Shown in pieces: positions 1 to 7,319 of a DNA stretch of 39,336 bases (the first letter of the stretch is position 1; the number at the start of each line of letters is the position of its first letter). The stretch is from Salinivibrio siamensis (GTDB lineage Bacteria > Pseudomonadota > Gammaproteobacteria > Enterobacterales > Vibrionaceae): NCBI RefSeq assembly GCF_001996005.1, contig NZ_MUFB01000012.1, positions 16,182-55,517 of the forward strand, in the 5' to 3' direction. Below the pieces are notes generated by a model that worked only from the letters and a program-made list of their open reading frames with translations, made no database searches and was not told the DNA's origin. The position numbers and the translations under genes are program-made.

Positions 1-74
1 TGAATCGGCTACCTGCTGTTGATTCGTCATCATCACGCATCTGAGAGGCGATAAAACCGCGCCATTTGACCAAA

Positions 75-90
75 ACGCAAGCGATTGCAT
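75..90. promoter_or_regulatory. PurR/CytR-like operator upstream of xapX-deoD
   Basis: The 16-mer ACGCAAGCGATTGCAT agrees with the PurR palindrome ACGCAAACGTTTGCGT at 13 of 16 positions. LacI-family relatives such as CytR use similar half-sites (GTTGCATT-like), so either protein could bind. The site lies about 230 bases before a XapX gene and a purine nucleoside phosphorylase gene, which suits nucleoside or purine control. Motif match only. Confidence 0.4.
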
Positions 91-149
91 CGACACTATC
101 AACATATTTGGTAATCATTGTGGCCATTACGCGCTAATATGGGGATAGT

Positions 150-165
150 TGTGATCAAGATCGCG
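150..165. promoter_or_regulatory. CRP-like binding site
   Basis: TGTGATCAAGATCGCG has a perfect left CRP half-site (TGTGA), a six-base spacer and a right half with 3 of 5 matches (TCGCG for TCACA). deo and nucleoside genes are classic CRP targets in enteric bacteria. The rest of positions 1-303 holds no convincing gene; I read it as the leader of the xapX-deoD unit. Confidence 0.4.
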
Positions 166-303
166 CGTAAATGCGCATGGGTTACATACACTGGACTCAT
201 CTCATGCGGCACCACTTAAAAGACAATAAAGACAGCTATGACTGTCGCAATTTGGGTACCGATTTGAGCTGGACTGCACCTAACTAGATGTTTGAGGGTT
301 ATA

Positions 304-474
304 ATGAACGAAATTTTACTTGCGGTCGTCGCTGGCGCCATTGTTGGCTTTTTCTTCAGCGCGATCAAGTTACCACTGCCTGCTCCCCCGGTGATTTCTG
401 GGATCATGGGCATTGTTGGTATCTACCTTGGCGGCATGGCTTACCAAGCTGTGATCGAACGCTTTTTCTCTTAA
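304..474 (+). CDS. XapX domain-containing small membrane protein
   Basis: This 56-residue protein has two hydrophobic segments, around residues 3-17 and 27-50, separated by a short PLPAPP loop. The pattern and the motif around PAPPVISGIMGIVGIYLG match the XapX domain of small inner-membrane proteins. The family has no firm biochemical role. The name comes from association with xanthosine/purine nucleoside genes, and here it sits directly before deoD with a 22-base gap, so a link to nucleoside uptake or salvage is reasonable inference. I chose the ATG at 304 because a GAGGG ribosome-binding sequence lies just upstream; an in-frame ATA-preceded start at 292 lacks one. It probably shares a transcript with deoD, under the CRP-like and PurR-like sites upstream. 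Confidence 0.75.
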   Translation: MNEILLAVVAGAIVGFFFSAIKLPLPAPPVISGIMGIVGIYLGGMAYQAVIERFFS

Positions 475-496
475 CTAAAGATAATTGGAGCACACT

Positions 497-1207
497 ATGG
501 CTACCCCACATATCAATGCTGTAGACGGCGCATTTGCTGAAACTGTCCTCATGCCTGGTGATCCGCTGCGTGCGCAGTACATTGCCGAAAACTTTCTCGA
601 GAACGCGGAGCGCGTCACCGACGTACGTAACATGTTCGGCTACACCGGCACCTACAAAGGCAAAAAAGTGTCTGTCATGGGTCACGGCATGGGGATCCCA
701 TCTTGCTCAATCTATGTGCATGAGCTAATCAAAGATTACGGTGTTAAGAACGTGATCCGCGTCGGCAGCTGTGGTGCGGTTAAAGACGATGTCAAACTGA
801 TGGATGTCATCATCGCACAAGGCGCATCCACGGATGCGAAAGTAAACCGTACACGCTTTGCTGGCCATGACTTCGCGGCTATCTCTGACTATCACCTCCT
901 GGAAACGGCCGTGGGCGAAGCACGTAAGCAGAATGTGTCTGTGCGTGTCGGTAACGTCTTCTCTGCCGATCTGTTCTACAGCCCAGAAGGTGATTTGTTC
1001 AACAAAATGGATAACTTAGGTATCCTCGCTGTAGATATGGAAGCGGCAGGCATCTACGGTGTTGCGGCTGAACTGGGTGCGCGTGCACTCACCATCCTAA
1101 CCGTGTCTGACCATATCATCCGTGGCGAAGCACTAAGCTCTGACGAGCGTCAAAAATCATTTAACGAGATGATGACGGTCTCGCTAGAAACCGCGATCAA
1201 CCTGTAA
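497..1207 (+). CDS. deoD: Purine nucleoside phosphorylase DeoD-type
   Basis: The 236-residue product is a trimeric-type (hexameric) purine nucleoside phosphorylase. It splits purine (deoxy)ribonucleosides with phosphate into free base and (deoxy)ribose-1-phosphate in the cytoplasm. Length and sequence follow Escherichia coli DeoD closely: the N-terminal PHINA segment, MPGDPLRA at the phosphate-binding loop, [15 protein letters not shown], the ribose-contact VDMEAAG near residue 180, and the catalytic Asp in TVSDHI near residue 204. The start at 497 follows GGAG by six bases; an upstream in-frame start at 485 would add four residues with no ribosome-binding site. In Vibrio cholerae a second deoD-type gene lies on chromosome II next to a XapX gene, which agrees with this arrangement. 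No other deo gene is present here. Confidence 0.95.
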   Translation: MATPHINAVDGAFAETVLMPGDPLRAQYIAENFLENAERVTDVRNMFGYTGTYKGKKVSVMGHGMGIPSCSIYVHELIKDYGVKNVIRVGSCGAVKDDVKLMDVIIAQGASTDAKVNRTRFAGHDFAAISDYHLLETAVGEARKQNVSVRVGNVFSADLFYSPEGDLFNKMDNLGILAVDMEAAGIYGVAAELGARALTILTVSDHIIRGEALSSDERQKSFNEMMTVSLETAINL

Positions 1208-1225
1208 GTGTTGGTCAGAGGAAAC

Positions 1226-2692
1226 GTGTCAAGCAGTAAGCTGCCTCTTGCAGCCGGTGAATTACAGCTAAACTTTTGTAAAACACTCACCTGTCCCAAC
1301 TTTGGGTCGAAAGATGAGCAAGATTACTTGGTTCAACACACCAATCCTGCTCGCCCAACCTTGGTGTGCCGAGAGTGTGGCGCGTTTCCTCCACTGTTAA
1401 ATAACCATGATGTTCAAGCTGAGCTGATTGCTCAGCGTCAACTTCATGCCGATGGTTTGTGCGCCTGTACCAACCCAGAATGTGAGCATTTAGGTAAACC
1501 CGTGCTCACGCATCGGCATTGTTATCATGCGTTCGGCTATAGTGGCGATCGTCAGCGTTATCGCTGCAAAAGCTGCCAAAGCACCTTTGTCGACCGCTGG
1601 TCTGGGGTCAACAAAAAAAGTGAGTTACAGCAAAAGCTGTTAGCGTTTCTTTTTACTGGCCACACAGTACGTGACATCTGCCGAAGACTGTCACTGAACC
1701 CGAAAACCTTCTACGACCATCTTAACCAAATAGCCGCGCGCTGCCGACAAAAGCTTGCCGCTTACGACAGCCGGTTTTTAGCCGATACCTCAACCGGCCA
1801 TCTGGCCAGTGTCCACACCGCCTTGCAACCCAAGAGCGACAATGGCGTGCAATGGCTGGCAACAGGAGAAGCGCACAGTGGCTACGTGCTGCAACAAGAT
1901 GTGAATTATCATACGGATGACCATCACCACTTGCACACACATCATGACCCTTATCAGCCTGACTGTCGCTTTATGTCGACGCACAGTGCGGGTCAGCCGC
2001 AAGATACAGTGGCACGCCCAGAGGGATTACTGGGTCGAGTGGATGCCAAATACCGCGACGTCTTTGCTCGCTCGAATGTCGAAGACCCCTATACGCAGCC
2101 GCTGCACTTTATTTATCCTAATCGCGGCACGTTGATCCGCCCTCAATACACCACGTATGCGCATTACCTCAACCTCAAGCCGTTAATCGAGCATTGGCAG
2201 CAAATTGTGGTTTTTTCGCCGCAAGAGCCCTTATTGCGCTCTGCTTGCCTCTCCGTTTTCGAGGCCGATATTCGAGATAAGCGCGTCAGCCATGTATACG
2301 TCGAGCAGGATGCCGGTTGGCAGCCCGGATCAGAGCCAGAAAAAATTGATATCGTTTTGCTAAGCTGGTGGCGTGACCGTTGGGCCTTTACTCGCAGTGG
2401 CGACGGTGCTAAAGCAATCTGTGATCATGGCCAAAACAAAGGTCAAGAGGCCTATTGGTTAACCCATGCAAGCTGTGATGCGTTGAAAAAATATCAACAA
2501 CACTTCCACCAGCAGTTTTCATTATTGGTCAATGAGCCGAGACGCCGACTGCGCCCTGGTGGGCTATTGCCCCTGCTGGATATCTATCGCGCATGGCATA
2601 ACTTATGTTGGCAAGACCGCGCGCATCTCACCCCAGCCCAACGGCTTGGCTTGACCGAACGCCCTTTGACACTGGCAGATCTGATGCTCTGA
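1226..2692 (+). CDS. Zinc-ribbon/HTH protein, transposase-like, unknown function
   Basis: I do not recognise a named function. The first ~130 residues hold several Cys pairs (CKTLTC, CRECG, CACTNPEC, CKSC) typical of tandem zinc ribbons. A helix-turn-helix-like stretch follows (TVRDICRRLSLNPKTFYDHL), as in IS1-type InsA and related transposase N-termini. The next part (LADTSTGHLASV to GYVLQQDVNYH) resembles the first strands of an RNase H-like transposase core, but I cannot place a convincing DDE triad. A His-rich run (DDHHHLHTHHD) follows. No terminal inverted repeats or target duplications were seen, and the gene starts 18 bases after deoD, so it looks like a resident, possibly domesticated gene. 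The GTG at 1226 is preceded by AGAGGA; the GTG at 1208 abuts the deoD stop without a ribosome-binding site. Length is 488 residues. Confidence 0.7.
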   Translation: MSSSKLPLAAGELQLNFCKTLTCPNFGSKDEQDYLVQHTNPARPTLVCRECGAFPPLLNNHDVQAELIAQRQLHADGLCACTNPECEHLGKPVLTHRHCYHAFGYSGDRQRYRCKSCQSTFVDRWSGVNKKSELQQKLLAFLFTGHTVRDICRRLSLNPKTFYDHLNQIAARCRQKLAAYDSRFLADTSTGHLASVHTALQPKSDNGVQWLATGEAHSGYVLQQDVNYHTDDHHHLHTHHDPYQPDCRFMSTHSAGQPQDTVARPEGLLGRVDAKYRDVFARSNVEDPYTQPLHFIYPNRGTLIRPQYTTYAHYLNLKPLIEHWQQIVVFSPQEPLLRSACLSVFEADIRDKRVSHVYVEQDAGWQPGSEPEKIDIVLLSWWRDRWAFTRSGDGAKAICDHGQNKGQEAYWLTHASCDALKKYQQHFHQQFSLLVNEPRRRLRPGGLLPLLDIYRAWHNLCWQDRAHLTPAQRLGLTERPLTLADLML

Positions 2693-2771
2693 TCCACCTC
2701 GCGCGCATTCACTTGACGTGCATCGAAGTTTTTTGTCTAAATGCCCGATATCGCCGAGAAGGAAAACGCCA

Positions 2772-3617
2772 TTGGACATTCAACTACTGCGTACATTTAT
2801 TGAAGTGAGCAAGACGCGTCACTTCGGTCGTGCAGCGGAAAACCTTTACCTGACCCAGTCCGCTGTGAGCTTTCGCATTCGACAACTAGAAACCCAGCTA
2901 GATACATCACTGTTTGTTCGTCAGCGCAATAATGTTCGTCTGACCGATGCGGGTGAGCGCTTACTTCCTTACGCCGAAACCATGCTGCAAACGTGGCAGC
3001 GCGCCCAACAGGACGTCAGTGCGATGCAGCACGCGCGCGCACAACTCACGCTTGCCGCCTCCCCGATGCTGTGGGAACTCGATGGCGTCAGCACATGGGT
3101 CAACCGCGTGTGTGCGGCGCACCCAGACTGGTTGATCCGTGCCGAGTCGACACCCGCCCAGTTGCTAGCACGCCATTTGATTGAAAAACGTATTGATGCC
3201 GGGTTGACCTCAGAGCTGCCTAAGCTTGAAGGGTTACAATCACACCACCTAGGCGATTATCAACTTCAGTTAGTTAGCCATTTACCGGGGCTCACACTGG
3301 ACACGAGCGACACGCTACCGCTGGTTTATCTTGATTGGGGAACTCGCTTTTCACTTGAGCAAAGCCAAATTGCGCCACTACAACGCTCACCCGTGTTACA
3401 TACCCAGTCATGCCAACTGGCATTAAACTATTTACTCGTGCACGGCGGCGTCGCGTTTCTGCCGTCACTGGCAGTTCACCCTTATCTGAACAACGGACAA
3501 CTCCATCTTATTGATCACGGCCATATTCTTACCCACCCCCTTTACCTTACCTGGCTAACTAACAGCGATAAAAACCCGCTAATCAATGAGTTAGTATCAT
3601 CGACCGGTCAGTTATAA
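2772..3617 (+). CDS. hdfR: LysR-family regulator, HdfR-like
   Basis: This is a 281-residue LysR-type transcription factor. Residues 1-60 form the winged HTH, and FIEVSKTRHFGRAAENLYLT with QSAVSFRIRQLE is almost the HdfR signature. The C-terminal end also matches HdfR (LTNSDKNPLINELV compared with the LQNSDKNALIRDLL of the E. coli protein). HdfR represses the flagellar master operon flhDC and activates gltBD in E. coli; vibrios lack flhDC, so the targets here are unknown. I chose the TTG at 2772, which gives MDIQLLRTF, the normal HdfR N-terminus, with GAGAAGGA about nine bases upstream. The longer frame from 2718 would add 18 residues not found in the family. It stands apart from its neighbours, about 80 bases after the zinc-ribbon gene. 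Confidence 0.85.
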   Translation: MDIQLLRTFIEVSKTRHFGRAAENLYLTQSAVSFRIRQLETQLDTSLFVRQRNNVRLTDAGERLLPYAETMLQTWQRAQQDVSAMQHARAQLTLAASPMLWELDGVSTWVNRVCAAHPDWLIRAESTPAQLLARHLIEKRIDAGLTSELPKLEGLQSHHLGDYQLQLVSHLPGLTLDTSDTLPLVYLDWGTRFSLEQSQIAPLQRSPVLHTQSCQLALNYLLVHGGVAFLPSLAVHPYLNNGQLHLIDHGHILTHPLYLTWLTNSDKNPLINELVSSTGQL

Positions 3618-3767
3618 GTGCTCAGAAAAAATCGGTAAATTCACGCCTATTTCACTAGTCGACGTTCAATTTTTAGGCTATCTTAGAATCGTTAGGCAAA
3701 CATTATGTGTCTAACACTCCGGCTACACATAGCACCGACAATCAACAAGCGTTAGGAAAACACCACC

Positions 3768-3944
3768 ATGGCACAGTGGGATCAATGGTTAAAACACGGC
3801 TCGCAACATAAAGAGAAGTTTAAATCTCGCCACCACGACGATTTTGATGACGATATGCCACGCGGCAAAAAAGACAAGAAGCGCAACAATAAGCGCGCTT
3901 CCCGATCGCAACACGACGACAGTTATTTCGGAGAAGACCGCTAA
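3768..3944 (+). CDS. Small highly charged hypothetical protein (58 aa)
   Basis: The frame encodes 58 residues, starting MAQWDQWLKHGSQHKEKF. It is rich in Lys/Arg, His and Asp: an acidic patch (DDFDDDMP) is followed by a basic patch (RGKKDKKRNNKR) and then an acidic tail. It contains no membrane segment and no domain I recognise. AGGA lies about 11 bases before the ATG, and a strong intrinsic terminator follows at 3991-4020, which together support a real monocistronic gene. The polyampholyte composition suggests a disordered or nucleic-acid-binding protein, but that is inference only. Confidence 0.6.
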   Translation: MAQWDQWLKHGSQHKEKFKSRHHDDFDDDMPRGKKDKKRNNKRASRSQHDDSYFGEDR

Positions 3945-3990
3945 TCGCGAGGCAAGACTCGCGGTGCATGCACTCGTCATTAATAGGATA

Positions 3991-4020
3991 AAGGCAACGT
4001 GATGACGTTGCCTTTTTTGT
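3991..4020 (+). terminator. Intrinsic terminator after the 58-aa gene
   Basis: A perfect 10-bp stem, AAGGCAACGT with ACGTTGCCTT, around a GATG loop is followed by a T run on the plus strand. It ends the transcript of the small charged protein before the convergent nagZ. Confidence 0.9.
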
Positions 4021-4064
4021 TTGTTGTGTCCCGTCCTGAAATACGTTGACACTGGTGCACTCGC

Positions 4065-5069
4065 TCAGGCTTGTTGCGCCTGCCACTCTTCCGCATGTCG
4101 CTTAATCTCACGCTGTGCCGACTGCCAACGCGGATCTTGCTGTAAGCGTTGCCACTCCACGGATTGGCTCACCCGCAATGTCTCAGCAGCAGGGATCGAC
4201 TGAATGGGCAAAGCGTCGAGCACCGACACCGCACTGTGGCGGTCATTGCATATCAAGGCCATGTCGCATCCCGCATCAAGCGCCGCTTTGGCACGCGCGG
4301 GCGCGTCGCCGAACAAATGCGCACCGCCCATACTTAAATCATCCGAGAAAATAATCCCTTTAAACCCAAGTTGCTGGCGCAAAATCTGGGTAAGCCAGTA
4401 CGGCGAGCCACTGGCTGGCAAGGCATCATGTTGCGGGTAAATAACATGGGCAGGCATCATCGCATCCACGAGCCCCCGCGCAATAAACGATTGGAAAATC
4501 GCAAAGTCGTCTGAGTGCAAAATATCGCGCGTATCCTCAGGTGTCACTAAGTGCGAGTCTTCTTTCACCCCACCGTGTCCAGGAAAATGTTTGCCCGTGG
4601 TGGCCATGCCTGCCACGCGCATACCCTTAGCAAAGGCGCCAGCATAGTCAGTGATAGCTTGATGTGTCGCACCGAAGGCACGGTCTTTGATTGCCGCACA
4701 TCCAAATCCTAAATCCAGCACAGGCGCAAAACTGAGATCAATCCCATGAGCGATCAGCTCCATTGCCATCACCCAACCCGCTTGCTCCGCGAGCGCTGGA
4801 CTCGCACTTAACGCACCATAAGACTGCGCTGCGGGTATGGGGGTAAACGCGTCGCGAAACCGTTGAACACGGCCCCCTTCTTGGTCAACACCGATGAGGA
4901 TATCGCGCCCCGCCGCTGTGCGTATTGACTGAGTTAATGCACGCAGCTGCGCGGAGTCAAAATAATTGCGAGCAAATAGAATAACGCCTCCCACAGAGGG
5001 ATGTGCCAAGATTTCTTTCTCTTCGTTATCAAGTTGCTCGGTGTGCACATCTAGCCAAACCGGTCCCAT
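4065..5069 (-). CDS. nagZ: Beta-N-acetylhexosaminidase (NagZ)
   Basis: The 334-residue product is a cytoplasmic glycoside hydrolase family 3 enzyme that removes N-acetylglucosamine from anhydro-muropeptides during peptidoglycan recycling. It covers the single TIM barrel of the short NagZ type. Visible hallmarks are [12 protein letters not shown] near residue 60, the family motif [14 protein letters not shown] with the catalytic-loop His, and the [11 protein letters not shown] segment that holds the nucleophilic Asp. The ATG at 5069 follows GGAGAAACG. There is no signal peptide, as expected. It is divergent from anmK-murQ, with a shared ~200-base promoter region, so the three genes form one muropeptide-salvage locus. 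NagZ products also feed AmpR-type control of beta-lactamase in some bacteria; no such gene is in the window. Confidence 0.95.
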   Translation of the reverse strand: MGPVWLDVHTEQLDNEEKEILAHPSVGGVILFARNYFDSAQLRALTQSIRTAAGRDILIGVDQEGGRVQRFRDAFTPIPAAQSYGALSASPALAEQAGWVMAMELIAHGIDLSFAPVLDLGFGCAAIKDRAFGATHQAITDYAGAFAKGMRVAGMATTGKHFPGHGGVKEDSHLVTPEDTRDILHSDDFAIFQSFIARGLVDAMMPAHVIYPQHDALPASGSPYWLTQILRQQLGFKGIIFSDDLSMGGAHLFGDAPARAKAALDAGCDMALICNDRHSAVSVLDALPIQSIPAAETLRVSQSVEWQRLQQDPRWQSAQREIKRHAEEWQAQQA

Positions 5070-5266
5070 CGTTTCTCCTTCATACTCTTGTCAACCCACT
5101 GACAACCACTTTGATTATATTCGTCCAATCAGACCATTCACTATTGCAAGGCGCCAGTACCTCAAAGGGATCATCAAGCACTTTGCCACTTATCGCAATC
5201 TGTTTATACTCAGTACCTTGGTTCTTATCGTCATTTTATCGCTGGACTACTGTAAGGAAGCACCCG

Positions 5267-6379
5267 ATGCCACAACCCGCCGCCGATATCTACATAGGTG
5301 TTATGTCAGGGACGAGCTTAGATAACATTGATGTCGTCGCTGTCCGGTTCACTCAAGCCGGCCACGTGGAGTCAATTGCTCGCCATAGTGACCCGCTACC
5401 GCAGGATATTAAAGCTACCGTGATCACCTTGAGCCGAGGTCATCCGATGTCAGTCAAAGCCTTGGGCGAACTCGATCGCCGCTTAGGGGAGTGTTACGCC
5501 AATGCCATCAATACCCTACTTGAACAAGCGGCGTTACTGCCTAAACATGTCGCGGCGGTCGGTTGTCATGGTCAAACCGTCTATCACCAACCGAGCGGCG
5601 ATTATCCATTCACCATGCAACTTGGCGACGCCAATGTGATTGCGGCGCGAACCGGCATTACCACTGTCGCTGATTTTAGGCGTAAAGACATGGCGTATGG
5701 CGGTCAAGGCGCCCCTTTGGTGCCCGCCTTTCACAATGATTACTTTGCCGATAGCGAACAAGCCACCGCAGTAGTGAATATTGGCGGTATTGCCAACGTA
5801 TCAATGATTTGTCCCGATCGCCCTTTATATGGCTATGATACGGGTCCAGGGAATATGTTGATGGATGCCTGGACGCAGCGTCACCGTCACCAAGCCTATG
5901 ACAAAGATGGCGAGTGGGCAGCCACCAGCTGCGCGTATCAACCCTTACTCAACCGCCTGTTATCCGACGCGTACTTCTCACGTCCGGCTCCTAAAAGTAC
6001 CGGGCGGGAATACTTTAATCTCGATTGGCTCGACCGTCACCTGCTCGCGTTTTCACTCTCTCCAGACCAAGTGCAAGCCACCTTGCTGGCATTGACTGCC
6101 GAAAGTATCGCGTTAGCGATCCGTCCATTAGAACGTGGCCGAGTGTTCGTGTGTGGCGGTGGCGCGCACAACCAGGCATTGATGCATGCGTTACAACAGG
6201 CACTTCCGCAATGGTCCATTGCACAAACTGACGATGCCGGGATCAGTTGCGACGATATGGAAGCCATTGCCTTTGCTTGGCTGGCTAGGCAAACCCTTAA
6301 TCACCAACCAGGCAATGTGCCCGCCGTGACTGGCGCAACACAAGCCTGTTGTCTTGGTGCCATTTATCTACCTTACTGA
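5267..6379 (+). CDS. anmK: Anhydro-N-acetylmuramic acid kinase
   Basis: This 370-residue cytoplasmic enzyme hydrolyses and phosphorylates 1,6-anhydro-N-acetylmuramate to MurNAc-6-phosphate using ATP. The ATPase motifs of the family are visible: GVMSGTSLDNIDVV at residues 10-23, GCHGQTVYH, NIGGIANVS, GYDTGPGNMLMDAW with the catalytic Asp, and VCGGGAHN near the C-terminus. Length agrees with E. coli AnmK (369). The frame is open far upstream, to 5003, but the ATG at 5267 gives the normal N-terminus and has AAGGAA upstream. The murQ start follows nine bases after the stop, so the two genes are a clear operon that carries out successive steps. Confidence 0.95.
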   Translation: MPQPAADIYIGVMSGTSLDNIDVVAVRFTQAGHVESIARHSDPLPQDIKATVITLSRGHPMSVKALGELDRRLGECYANAINTLLEQAALLPKHVAAVGCHGQTVYHQPSGDYPFTMQLGDANVIAARTGITTVADFRRKDMAYGGQGAPLVPAFHNDYFADSEQATAVVNIGGIANVSMICPDRPLYGYDTGPGNMLMDAWTQRHRHQAYDKDGEWAATSCAYQPLLNRLLSDAYFSRPAPKSTGREYFNLDWLDRHLLAFSLSPDQVQATLLALTAESIALAIRPLERGRVFVCGGGAHNQALMHALQQALPQWSIAQTDDAGISCDDMEAIAFAWLARQTLNHQPGNVPAVTGATQACCLGAIYLPY

Positions 6380-6388
6380 GGAACGATT

Positions 6389-7303
6389 ATGTCAGCCCCC
6401 AGCGTCGACCAGCTAAAAGGCTTACTCTCAGAAACACGCAACCCACATACACTGACGATCGACCAACAAGACACACTTGGCTTGGTGACAATGATTAACG
6501 CAGAGGATAAGGGCGTAGCCTCCGCTGTGCAGACGCAGCTCCCCGCGATTGCAAAAGCGGTCGATGCGATTGCGGCAAGTTTTAACCAAGGCGGTCGTCT
6601 TATCTACATCGGTGCAGGGACAAGTGGTCGACTGGGTGTGCTTGACGCAGCCGAATGCCCGCCCACCTTTGGGGTGAATAGCCAGCAAGTCATAGGACTG
6701 ATTGCCGGTGGCGAGCCTGCTATGTTCGTCGCCCAAGAAGGCGCTGAAGACAACCCAGATGCAGGTAAAGCGGATTTGGTCACACAAGGCCTCACCGCGA
6801 AGGATGTGGTGGTCGGTATCGCCGCCAGTGGCCGCACGCCTTATGTCATCGGTGCACTCGATTACGCCAAGCAAGTCGGCGCAGTCACGGTCGCTTTGTC
6901 ATGTAACCCCAATGCCGCCATTAACGCCTACGCCCAGATTGCCATTACGCCCGAAGTTGGCCCTGAAGCGCTCACAGGCTCAACCCGAATGAAGTCAGGC
7001 ACTGCACAAAAACTGGTATTAAATATGCTGAGCACCGCCGCCATGATAAAGACGGGCAAGTGCTATCAAAACCTGATGGTCGATGTAAAAGCCAGCAACG
7101 ATAAACTGGTTACCCGTTCCACGTTGATCGTGATGGAAGCGACAGGATGTGAAGAACACACCGCAACACACGCCCTGTCACAGTCAGATGGTGAGGTGAA
7201 GGTCGCCATTTTTATGATTTTAGCGGAGCAAGACCCGGCGACGGCACGGCAGCGGCTTCAGCAAGCCAATGGGCATTTACGTGATGCATTGCAATTAGGT
7301 TGA
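6389..7303 (+). CDS. murQ: N-acetylmuramic acid 6-phosphate etherase
   Basis: The 304-residue SIS-domain lyase cleaves the lactyl ether of MurNAc-6-phosphate to give GlcNAc-6-phosphate and D-lactate. Family signatures are present: [20 protein letters not shown] near residue 75, with the catalytic Glu, [15 protein letters not shown] near residue 150, and the MurQ/GCKR signature [19 protein letters not shown] near residue 195. The start has GAGGAAC just upstream and follows anmK by nine bases. It completes NagZ-AnmK-MurQ salvage of the anhydro sugar. The MurNAc phosphotransferase permease MurP is not next to it. The gene converges with the EAL gene with only 16 bases between stops. Confidence 0.95.
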   Translation: MSAPSVDQLKGLLSETRNPHTLTIDQQDTLGLVTMINAEDKGVASAVQTQLPAIAKAVDAIAASFNQGGRLIYIGAGTSGRLGVLDAAECPPTFGVNSQQVIGLIAGGEPAMFVAQEGAEDNPDAGKADLVTQGLTAKDVVVGIAASGRTPYVIGALDYAKQVGAVTVALSCNPNAAINAYAQIAITPEVGPEALTGSTRMKSGTAQKLVLNMLSTAAMIKTGKCYQNLMVDVKASNDKLVTRSTLIVMEATGCEEHTATHALSQSDGEVKVAIFMILAEQDPATARQRLQQANGHLRDALQLG

Positions 7304-7319
7304 TGCAATGTACCCACTC

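Noticed and set aside
1226-2692. Intact insertion sequence
   Set aside because: No terminal inverted repeats or target-site duplication were seen around the gene, and it sits immediately behind deoD as an ordinary gene.
6428-6874. 148-codon frame opposite murQ
   Set aside because: It lies wholly inside murQ on the other strand with an unlikely Cys/His-rich composition; murQ is secure.
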